The translations under genes were made by a program, and so were the position numbers. The notes beneath the pieces were generated by a model. It was given only the letters and a program-made list of their open reading frames with translations, had not been told where the DNA came from and did no database searches. A DNA stretch of 5,252 nucleotides, from the NCBI GenBank assembly GCA_035503715.1, contig DATJTE010000170.1, positions 1-5,252 on the forward strand, written 5' to 3'. This document shows positions 1-5,252 of the stretch, in pieces. Each line of letters opens with the position of its first letter. The stretch's first letter is position 1. Source of the DNA: OAS926 sp035503715. Its GTDB lineage: Bacteria > Pseudomonadota > Alphaproteobacteria > Rhizobiales > Rhizobiaceae.

Positions 1-86
1 TTGAAAATAAACTGTGAAGCGATTGATAGAATTGGAGTAAATCGTGTTGCTAACGATCGGTTAACCTGAATTGTCTGTTATTTTAT
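1..86. other. AT-rich intergenic sequence downstream of the oxidase gene
   Basis: This stretch follows the stop codon of the DprE1-like gene and is clearly richer in A and T than the coding DNA beside it. It has no ATG, GTG or TTG start on the minus strand, so the next gene of the operon, if there is one, does not begin here. On the plus strand one frame is open from base 1 to a TGA at 67-69. That could be the tail of a convergent gene, but 22 codons are too few to support one. An imperfect palindrome, TAACGATCGGTTA, lies at 51-63 and overlaps GGTTAACC at 59-66. It has no T-tract and only a 4-bp stem, so it is not a convincing terminator. Confidence 0.5.
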
Positions 87-1439
87 CTACTCCGCCGCGG
101 CGGGCATCGCGTCTTTCGAGACGAGCCGCATCGCCGTCCGCATCCAGAAATCGGATTGGAATGCGGGATCGCGCGCAGCCTCCAGCAACCGCCAGTCCGG
201 AAACCAGGCGGCGAAGGTCTGCGGCGACATGCGCGCATCCTTGTACGGATTGACCGCGCCGCCGGCTGCGACCGTGATGCGGTCGAGTTCGGCAAGCAGA
301 TCGAGCGTCGTCTGGCCGCGGTTCGGGAAATCAAGCGTCAGCGTGTAGCCTGGTCGCGGAAACGAAATGAACCCTGGGGAGCGCAACGCGCCGAAGCGCT
401 TCAGCACCGTGAGGAACGATCCCTGCCCGGCCCTGCGCGCCGCTTCGAGCATCGCCGGCACCGCTGTGCGAGCCGCCTCTTCCGGCACCGCGCTTTGATG
501 CTGGAAAAGCCCCTTCGGTCCGTAGAGCAGGTTCCAGTCGCGCACGCCGTCGAGCGGGAAGAAGAACGACTGATAACTGGACCGGCGCGGCGCGCGATGG
601 CGACCTTTGCCGAAGCGGTAGGCGGCATTGAAGAGCTTCAGGAACGGCCGGTTGAGCACCGTCACCGGCGGCTGGAACGGCACCGACAGCAGGCCACCGG
701 CTGCTTGCACCGTCTTGCCGCCGCCCGGCGCGTGATTGCCGGTCAGGAGCAGGCCGCGGCCAAAACCTTTGCCGCCGGCAAGCTGGTCCACCCAGGCGAC
801 GGCATATTCATTGTCCTCGTCCGCCCGTGGCGCCAATGCAAAGTATTCGTCGAGATTGCGGAACCGCGTTACGCGCTCCTCGACGTCGAGCGACGAGACC
901 TTCATCAGCCGGACGGTGGCGGTGAGAATGAGGCCGGTCAGGCCCATGCCGCCGATCGTCGCCTCAAACAGGCGCGGCTCGATCGTCGCGGCGCAGCGGC
1001 GCGTGCGGCCATCGGAGCCCAGCAGCGTGAAACTGTCGACATGGCGGCCAAAGGTGCCACGACGATGATGGTTCTTGCCGTGAACGTCGTTGGCGATCGC
1101 GCCACCGAGCGTCACGAACTGCGTGCCGGGAACGACGGCCGGGAACCAGCCATGCGGCGCGGTGTAGGCGATGATCTCGGAGAGCAGCGCGCCGGCCTCC
1201 GCCTCGATCATGCCGGTGACGGGGTCGAAGCCCAAGATGCGGTTCATCGGCCGCATGTCGACGACTGAGCCGGATTCGTTCAGGCAGGAATCGCCATACG
1301 ACTTGCCATTGCCAAAGCCGAGCAGCGAATTAGGCTTTGCATTGCGCGATTGGAGCAGTTTCATCGCAGCCGCGGCGTCGAGCACTTTCGACGCTGGCCG
1401 GTTGACCCGGCCAAAGCTTTGGTACGCAGCCGTTACCAT
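87..1439 (-). CDS. DprE1-like FAD-linked oxidase (polyprenyl-phospho-ribose 2'-oxidase family)
   Basis: A 450-residue flavoprotein of the VAO/PCMH type with an N-terminal FAD-binding half and a C-terminal substrate half (ALO/DprE1 type). Visible signatures are SFGRVNRP (8-15), the FAD pyrophosphate-binding stretch GFGNGKSYGDSCLN (41-54), and VPGTQFVTLGGAIANDVHGK (103-122) running into NHH and GTFGRHV. The last resembles the DprE1 segment with the HGKNHH core. YKDAR (399-403) matches the substrate-lysine region, putting K400 opposite DprE1 Lys418. By family, DprE1 oxidises the ribose 2-hydroxyl of polyprenyl-phosphoryl-ribose, and a reductase (DprE2) then yields the arabinose form. From memory, DprE1's drug-reactive Cys387 aligns with Thr368 here (PGYTLTLDFP). 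The start was chosen because ATGGTAA overlaps the upstream stop by 7 bases and the SFGR motif follows at once. There is no clear Shine-Dalgarno sequence, which suggests translational coupling. The open frame continues upstream to 2411, but that part is out of frame inside the neighbour. The family call is strong; the exact substrate is inferred. Confidence 0.9.
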   Translation of the reverse strand: MVTAAYQSFGRVNRPASKVLDAAAAMKLLQSRNAKPNSLLGFGNGKSYGDSCLNESGSVVDMRPMNRILGFDPVTGMIEAEAGALLSEIIAYTAPHGWFPAVVPGTQFVTLGGAIANDVHGKNHHRRGTFGRHVDSFTLLGSDGRTRRCAATIEPRLFEATIGGMGLTGLILTATVRLMKVSSLDVEERVTRFRNLDEYFALAPRADEDNEYAVAWVDQLAGGKGFGRGLLLTGNHAPGGGKTVQAAGGLLSVPFQPPVTVLNRPFLKLFNAAYRFGKGRHRAPRRSSYQSFFFPLDGVRDWNLLYGPKGLFQHQSAVPEEAARTAVPAMLEAARRAGQGSFLTVLKRFGALRSPGFISFPRPGYTLTLDFPNRGQTTLDLLAELDRITVAAGGAVNPYKDARMSPQTFAAWFPDWRLLEAARDPAFQSDFWMRTAMRLVSKDAMPAAAE

Positions 1440-2866
1440 CCCGCGGCCAGAAGCATGAGGCCGCCGAGCACGATCATCAACTGGCTGCGCCAGTCGGTCG
1501 CGATAAAGACGACCGGATCGTCGTTCATCTCGTCGCGGCGCGCGAGGATCCAGACGCGCATGGTGAGGTAGAGCACGATCGGCGCGATCGGCCACACCAT
1601 CCACGGGTGCGGGTACAGCTCGCGCACCGCATCGCTGTCGATGTAAAGCGCCAGAACCAGCGCCGACGAGAAGGCTGACGCCATGCCGGCTTGCGCGACG
1701 ATGTCCTGATCCTCGGCGCGATAGCCGCGGCCGGCGATCCGCTCGCCCGGCACCAGAGCGGTCGAGCGCAACTCGACGTACCGCTTCACCAGCGCCAGCG
1801 ACAGGAAGAAGAAGATCGAGAAGGCCAGCAGCCAGAACGACACGTCGGTGTTCGTTGCGGCCGCGCCCGCCAGGATGCGCGTCGTGTAGAGCCCCGCCAG
1901 CGCCAGCACATCGATCAGGAGCATACGCTTCACCGACAGCGAATAGGCGGTGGTGACGACAAGATAGCCAGCGAGCACGCCCCAGAAGAGCGGTTCGAGG
2001 AAGGATGCCGCGATGGCACTGACGGCCAGCAGCACCACGATGGACACGATCCCGAAGCGCATCGACAACAGCCCGCTGGCGAACGGCCGGTTGCGCTTGG
2101 TCGCGTGCCGGCGATCGAGCGCGAGATCGAAGAAGTCGTTGACGATGTAGACGGCCGAGGCTGCTGCGCTGAACGAGATGAAGGCCAGCGCACAGGACCA
2201 CAGCATGCCCATGTTGAAATATTCGTGCGACAGGATCATCGGCACGGCGATCAGCGTGTTCTTCAGCCATTGATGCACGCGCAGCATCTTGAGGATGGTC
2301 TTGAAGGTCGGCTTCGGGGTCTCGAAGAGCTCGGCGTCGTGCGCGGCGCGCCAGCGGGCGGCCGCGCGATCCGGCGCCACGACGATCGCGGCGCGCGCGG
2401 AGTCGAAGCATTTCACATCATGCTTGCTGTTGCCGATATAGTCGAAGCCGGCGTCGCCGAACTCCTCGACCAGCGCCTTGCATTTGCGCGACGACGTGAA
2501 GTTGTGCAGGCCGTCGGTCGCATAGACTGCGTCGAAGATGCCGACGTGCCTGGCGATGGCGTCGGCGAACTTGCGCGGCGTGCCGGTGGCGAGGATGACG
2601 CGCCGGCCCGCCTCGCGCTCGGCCTTGAGCCGCGCGATCAGAGTCTCGCGATAGGGAAGACTCGCCGGGTCGATGTCGATCCGCTCGGCGATCTCCTGCT
2701 TGAGCCGGGCCGGTCCCGATGAGAGCCAGATTGGCACCATGAAAAGGTAAAGCGGATTCTTACGCAGCAGGAGGAACAGACCTTCCCACAAAAGGTCGGT
2801 CGCGATCAGCGTGCCATCGAGATCGACCGCAAGCGGCACCGCCAGTTTATCCGACCGCGCGTCCAT
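1433..2866 (-). CDS. HAD phosphatase-UbiA prenyltransferase fusion, DPPR-synthase-like
   Basis: A 477-residue protein with two parts. Residues about 8-185 form a HAD-superfamily domain: motif I DLDGT (D15, D17), a motif II threonine in ILATGT (about 94), a motif III lysine in KALVEEFG (about 130), and a last motif GNSKHD (146-150 region) in which the usual first Asp is Asn. Residues about 190-477 form a polytopic UbiA membrane domain with QWLKN near 209-213, the prenyl-diphosphate/Mg motif NDFFDLALD (243-251) followed by RRHATKRNRP, and YSLSVKRMLLID (308-319). The NDxxDxxxDRxHxTKRxRP pattern closely resembles mycobacterial Rv3806c, which transfers phosphoribose from PRPP to decaprenyl phosphate. 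Azorhizobium NoeC is a known relative. The overlap with a DprE1-like gene supports this role over quinone or heme biosynthesis. The ATG at 2866 has AGGA five bases upstream. The ATG at 2869 is the alternative, and the in-frame GTG at 2908 lacks a Shine-Dalgarno sequence. Polyprenyl chain length and HAD activity are unknown. Confidence 0.87.
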   Translation of the reverse strand: MDARSDKLAVPLAVDLDGTLIATDLLWEGLFLLLRKNPLYLFMVPIWLSSGPARLKQEIAERIDIDPASLPYRETLIARLKAEREAGRRVILATGTPRKFADAIARHVGIFDAVYATDGLHNFTSSRKCKALVEEFGDAGFDYIGNSKHDVKCFDSARAAIVVAPDRAAARWRAAHDAELFETPKPTFKTILKMLRVHQWLKNTLIAVPMILSHEYFNMGMLWSCALAFISFSAAASAVYIVNDFFDLALDRRHATKRNRPFASGLLSMRFGIVSIVVLLAVSAIAASFLEPLFWGVLAGYLVVTTAYSLSVKRMLLIDVLALAGLYTTRILAGAAATNTDVSFWLLAFSIFFFLSLALVKRYVELRSTALVPGERIAGRGYRAEDQDIVAQAGMASAFSSALVLALYIDSDAVRELYPHPWMVWPIAPIVLYLTMRVWILARRDEMNDDPVVFIATDWRSQLMIVLGGLMLLAAGW

Positions 2867-3025
2867 CATTGTCCTGCCCGTCCTGCCCCGGTATTCCCGC
2901 CCTTTCACAGGCGTTTCGGCGGCTATAGCGGAAGCGAGCGGATGGAGGGTTAAGCGCAGACCTTACAGGTAAAGTATCGGCTGGCTTTTGACCCTTACCG
3001 TGAATGATCGGTTACTCAAAAACGT

Positions 3026-3051
3026 AAAAAGCCGGGCAAATTGCCCGGCTT
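3026..3051 (-). terminator. Rho-independent terminator of the small exported-protein gene
   Basis: A perfect inverted repeat has arms at 3029-3039 and 3041-3051 (AAGCCGGGCAA / TTGCCCGGCTT). Read on the minus strand, the GC-rich stem is followed by TTTTT, then ACG and a second TTTTT (down to about 3018). It starts about 24 bases after the TAA of the small gene. The plus-strand side of the hairpin has no T-run, so the signal is directional for minus-strand transcripts. It separates the small gene from the HAD-UbiA operon. Confidence 0.9.
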
Positions 3052-3074
3052 CGTATCTGGAAAAATCCGCGCCG

Positions 3075-3338
3075 TTACTTGATCTTGCCGACGCCGCCCG
3101 AGATCTCGATCGTCTCGGTGCCGGTCAGCGCTTCGCGGTCGCCGTTTGGCATCGTCACGAAGCAGCCCGTCGGGCAGAATTCAACGGTCTCGCCGGCGCC
3201 GATCGCGATCTCGCTCTGGTTGCCGCCCTCGGTCACGATAAGTGTATGCGGATCGGCGTCCAGGTTGATTGCGCTCGCAGCGATCCCGCTGCCACTCATG
3301 GCAAGAAGCGCCGCGAAAGCGAGGCAGAACTTCTTCAT
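3075..3338 (-). CDS. Small exported protein of unknown function with a CxxxC pair
   Basis: An 87-residue protein I cannot assign to a named family. It begins with a typical Sec signal peptide: MKK, a hydrophobic core LAFAALLAM, then a small-residue region with a likely cleavage after ASA (about residue 23). The mature part of about 64 residues looks like short beta strands: TLIVTEGG, a GAGETVEF turn, FCPTGCFVTMPNGDRE, then TETIEISGG, ending in GKIK. Two cysteines (C55 and C59, CPTGC) may form a disulfide in the periplasm; a metal site is possible but there is no supporting His. The ATG at 3338 is preferred because it places the charged n-region directly before the hydrophobic core. A GTG at 3359 would add seven residues, with GAGG only two bases ahead of it. 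It has its own candidate promoter and a strong terminator, consistent with an independent, well-expressed gene. It is certainly gene-like; its function is unknown. Confidence 0.82.
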   Translation of the reverse strand: MKKFCLAFAALLAMSGSGIAASAINLDADPHTLIVTEGGNQSEIAIGAGETVEFCPTGCFVTMPNGDREALTGTETIEISGGVGKIK

Positions 3339-3378
3339 TTCATTTACCGGTGTCGCCACCGCCTCTGTTGCGCCTGAG

Positions 3379-3392
3379 GGAGCTTCTGCTCC
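3379..3392 (-). other. Small hairpin in the 5' leader of the exported-protein gene
   Basis: The minus strand reads GGAGC-AGAA-GCTCC, a perfect 5-bp stem with a 4-base loop, extendable to about 7 bp with one bulge (GAGGAGC / GCTCCCTC). It lies in the predicted leader, about 40 bases before the ATG at 3338. It might stabilise the transcript or could be chance. No riboswitch class is recognised. Confidence 0.35.
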
Positions 3393-3406
3393 TCTTTGGC
3401 AGCAAG

Positions 3407-3434
3407 CTTATAGGAGATGGAAGCTGAACGGCAA
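3407..3434 (-). promoter_or_regulatory. Candidate sigma70-type promoter for the small exported-protein gene
   Basis: On the minus strand, TTGCCG (3434-3429) and TATAAG (3412-3407) are separated by 16 bases. They match the TTGACA and TATAAT consensus at 4/6 and 5/6 positions. This would start transcription near 3400 and give a leader of about 60 bases before the ATG at 3338. The position, in the short gap after the channel gene, fits a promoter that makes the small gene independent. It is a consensus match only, without experimental support. Confidence 0.45.
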
Positions 3435-3471
3435 CTGAATGTCGCGTGCAGCTTGCGGATAGATACGGCCC

Positions 3472-5252
3472 CTATTCGGGGTCGTCGGGATCGGGCTTTT
3501 TCCGGCGTTTGCGCGGTTGCGCGGCCGGTTTCTCCGGCTCAACGGCGGCTGCCGCAGCGGTTGGCTCTACCGGCGCTTCGGCCGGTTTCGGGTCGGGCGC
3601 CCGGACCGCCGACGGAATGGCGATACCTTCCTTGTGAAACGCATCCATCACCGCAAAACGGATGTCGTTCTGAACGGTGTTGCCGTTGAAGATATCCGCC
3701 AGAAACACGCGGATCTCGAATTCCAGGGCCGCCGGTCCGAAATTGACGAAGAGAACGAACGGCTCCGGGTTTTTCAGCACCATCGGGTGCTGTTTGGCGA
3801 TCTCTGTCATGATCGCATGCGCGCGATGCCCGTCGGAATCGTAGGCGACGTTGACCTTGATATCGACGCGGCCGAGCTTGTTGCGGTGGGTCCAGTTCGC
3901 CACTTGGTTGTTGATGAGCTGCGAGTTCGGCAGGATCACCGTCTGCTTGCGGAACGTTTCGATCTCGGTGGCGCGCACGCTGATCTTGCGCACGGTGCCG
4001 GAAACCTGGCCCGCGACGATCCAGTCGCCGGCCTTGAACGGCCGCTCGGCGAGCAGGATCAGGCCCGAGACGAAATTCTGCACGATGTTCTGCAGGCCGA
4101 AGCCGATGCCGAGCGACAGACCGCCGGCGATCAGCGCAAGGTTCGACAGGTCGACGCCAGCCGCCGAGATGCCGACGAGAGCGGCGACGGCGAGCCCCAG
4201 ATAGCCGACCACGGTGCGGATCGAGTTGCGCACGCCGGTGTCGACCCGGCCGCGCGCCATGACAGAACCGTCGAGCCAGCCCTGGAACCAGCGCGTGCCG
4301 AAATAGCCGAGCACGAAGACGAAGATGCCGGTGAGCACGCCGATCAGCGAGAACGATACCGTGCCGACGCGGATTTCGCTGGCGAGATCGTATGCCCATG
4401 CGGTGATGTCGGCGCGCTGGAAACCCCATTGCAGCAGGATCAGCGGCACGCCGATCACCAGCACCAGGATGTTGATCAGGATCGAGACGGCGAGACTGAG
4501 CTGGTCGAGCGTGGTGTCGTCGAGATTGAACCAGCGGTCGAGCCGAGCGCCGAGCCGCGTACCGGCGAAAGCGCCTTCCTCCGACACCGCGCGCGCCGAC
4601 AGGAAGCCGATATACATGGTGGCGAGGATTGCGCCCGTGATGACGATCTGCTGCGACACGAAGCGGGCAAGCCCGACATAGCCGAGCAGTGCGGCCACCA
4701 CTGTCGCGCCGCCGACCACAAAGAGCGAATAGCGCAGCAGCGGGTGCCAGGGTTTTGGATTGCCTTCCCCGTCCGCGAAGGGCTTCACCATGCCGATCAG
4801 CACGACCAGGATGCCGATCAGCACGGTCGCAACCAGGCTCTCGACGACCGTCAGCGACAGCGGCGAGACCATGATCTGGTAGACGTCGCTCAGAAAATCA
4901 TCGAGGCCGGTCAGAAAAGCGGTCACGAAAACGAGGAGGAGCAGCCACTTCGCCGGTCGCGTCTCGACCTCGATCAGCCGCCACTCTGGCAGCGATGGCG
5001 ACAACACAGCGCGGGCAAGGCGATAGACGAAATAGATGATGCTGACGACATAGAACAGCGAGCCCAGATAGGGTCCAATGTCGCCGGAGCGCAGCACGGC
5101 AAAATAATTGAAGAAGAACGTCACCGCGCTGAAAAAGACGACGAGCGCGGCCGAGGGAAGCAGTGTCGACCAGAAGGCCACGGAGAGGCGGCTGAGGTAG
5201 GACGGTTCCTTGACCGTCGGGTCCGGATCGATCACGCCCGCGAACAGGCGCC
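3472..5252 (-). CDS. Large multi-TM MscS-family mechanosensitive ion channel (5' end beyond the window)
   Basis: A stretch-activated channel of the MscS superfamily, expected in the inner membrane, where such proteins release solutes during hypo-osmotic shock. Counting from the in-frame GTG at 5235 (587 residues to the stop), hydrophobic segments lie near 18-48, 55-77, 97-115, 125-150, 165-187, 195-214, 246-269, 293-313 and 340-358. The pore helix follows (LSLGIGFGLQNIVQNFVSG, about 373-391), then the MscS beta domain (ERPFKAGDW, ILPNSQLINNQVANW, VAYDSD) to about 545. The tail is Pro/Ala/Glu-rich, then has a basic RKRRKK (575-580) and ends acidic (PDPDDPE). The many extra helices place it with the large MscK/MscM-like forms rather than the about 286-residue E. 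coli MscS. The frame stays open upstream of 5235 (RLFAG then V), with no Shine-Dalgarno sequence at the GTG. The true start is therefore probably outside the window, perhaps with a periplasmic N-terminal region (inferred). Confidence 0.9.
   Translation of the reverse strand, partial: RLFAGVIDPDPTVKEPSYLSRLSVAFWSTLLPSAALVVFFSAVTFFFNYFAVLRSGDIGPYLGSLFYVVSIIYFVYRLARAVLSPSLPEWRLIEVETRPAKWLLLLVFVTAFLTGLDDFLSDVYQIMVSPLSLTVVESLVATVLIGILVVLIGMVKPFADGEGNPKPWHPLLRYSLFVVGGATVVAALLGYVGLARFVSQQIVITGAILATMYIGFLSARAVSEEGAFAGTRLGARLDRWFNLDDTTLDQLSLAVSILINILVLVIGVPLILLQWGFQRADITAWAYDLASEIRVGTVSFSLIGVLTGIFVFVLGYFGTRWFQGWLDGSVMARGRVDTGVRNSIRTVVGYLGLAVAALVGISAAGVDLSNLALIAGGLSLGIGFGLQNIVQNFVSGLILLAERPFKAGDWIVAGQVSGTVRKISVRATEIETFRKQTVILPNSQLINNQVANWTHRNKLGRVDIKVNVAYDSDGHRAHAIMTEIAKQHPMVLKNPEPFVLFVNFGPAALEFEIRVFLADIFNGNTVQNDIRFAVMDAFHKEGIAIPSAVRAPDPKPAEAPVEPTAAAAAVEPEKPAAQPRKRRKKPDPDDPE

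Noticed and set aside
1..29. TTGAAA near base 1 as a plus-strand promoter
   Set aside because: There is no acceptable -10 element at 16-18 bases and no plus-strand gene follows.
51..63. Palindrome TAACGATCGGTTA as terminator of the oxidase operon
   Set aside because: It has only a 4-bp AT-rich stem and no T-run. It does not meet the usual pattern.
156..1268. Plus-strand open frame of 370 residues
   Set aside because: It is antisense to the oxidase, Arg/His/Glu-rich with no domain or signal. It is a typical shadow in GC-rich DNA.
1440..2411. Upstream part of a 774-residue minus-strand frame joined to the oxidase
   Set aside because: This part is Arg/Ala-rich frame-shifted sequence inside the HAD-UbiA gene. 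The true protein starts at 1439, where homology-like sequence begins and the gene overlap occurs.
1691..2722. Plus-strand open frame of 343 residues
   Set aside because: It is antisense to the HAD-UbiA gene and has no transmembrane or catalytic motif; its composition (HDGHD, Arg-rich) mirrors the membrane protein on the other strand.
2922..2950. TATAGC with upstream TTAACC as a promoter for the HAD-UbiA operon
   Set aside because: The minus-strand elements are 20 bases apart, too far for a standard sigma70 promoter, and the -35 match is weak. The operon promoter remains unidentified.
52..3015. Shared GATCGGTTA at about 55-63 and 3006-3014 flanking the operon
   Set aside because: A 9-base match is too short to claim a repeat or attachment site, and nothing else suggests a mobile unit.
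3079..3438. Plus-strand open frame of 119 residues
   Set aside because: It is antisense to the small exported protein and runs through the promoter gap; no ribosome site or domain is seen.
3539..4429. Minus-strand open frame of 296 residues
   Set aside because: It is a frame-shifted shadow inside the MscS-family gene, with Arg-rich composition and no recognisable motif.

Overview
The window is about 5.25 kb of GC-rich DNA. Codon use and protein style point to an alphaproteobacterium, probably a member of the Hyphomicrobiales (Bradyrhizobium/Xanthobacteraceae-like); this is inferred from the look of the proteins, not from a database search. All four genes that can be supported lie on the minus strand, so transcription runs from high to low coordinates. 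The long plus-strand open frames are antisense shadows of these genes.

Reading in the direction of transcription, the right part (3472 to the right edge) is most of a large mechanosensitive channel of the MscS superfamily. Its reading frame is still open at the window edge, so the N-terminus is probably missing. Next comes a small exported protein of unknown function (3075-3338). It has a candidate promoter at 3407-3434 and a clear rho-independent terminator at 3026-3051, so it looks like its own short transcription unit.

The left part (87-2866) is a two-gene operon. The first gene encodes a fusion of an N-terminal HAD-type phosphatase domain and a C-terminal UbiA-type integral membrane prenyltransferase. 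The second overlaps it by 7 bases and encodes a FAD-linked oxidase closely resembling DprE1. In mycobacteria (Rv3806c, Rv3807c, Rv3790, Rv3791), in Azorhizobium Nod-factor arabinosylation (noeCHOP) and in some Pseudomonas pilin-glycosylation loci, relatives of these enzymes make polyprenyl-phosphate D-arabinofuranose: phosphoribosyl transfer from PRPP to a polyprenyl phosphate, removal of the 5-phosphate, then C2 epimerisation by an oxidase (DprE1) and a reductase (DprE2). The window shows the transferase, a candidate phosphatase fused to it, and the oxidase. The reductase is not in the window.

The first 86 bases are AT-rich non-coding sequence after the operon. I see no RNA gene, CRISPR array, insertion sequence or prophage feature. 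The most interesting material is the lipid-linked pentose pair, the possible two-step HAD-UbiA enzyme, and the apparent Thr in the DprE1-like protein where the mycobacterial enzyme has its drug-targeted Cys.
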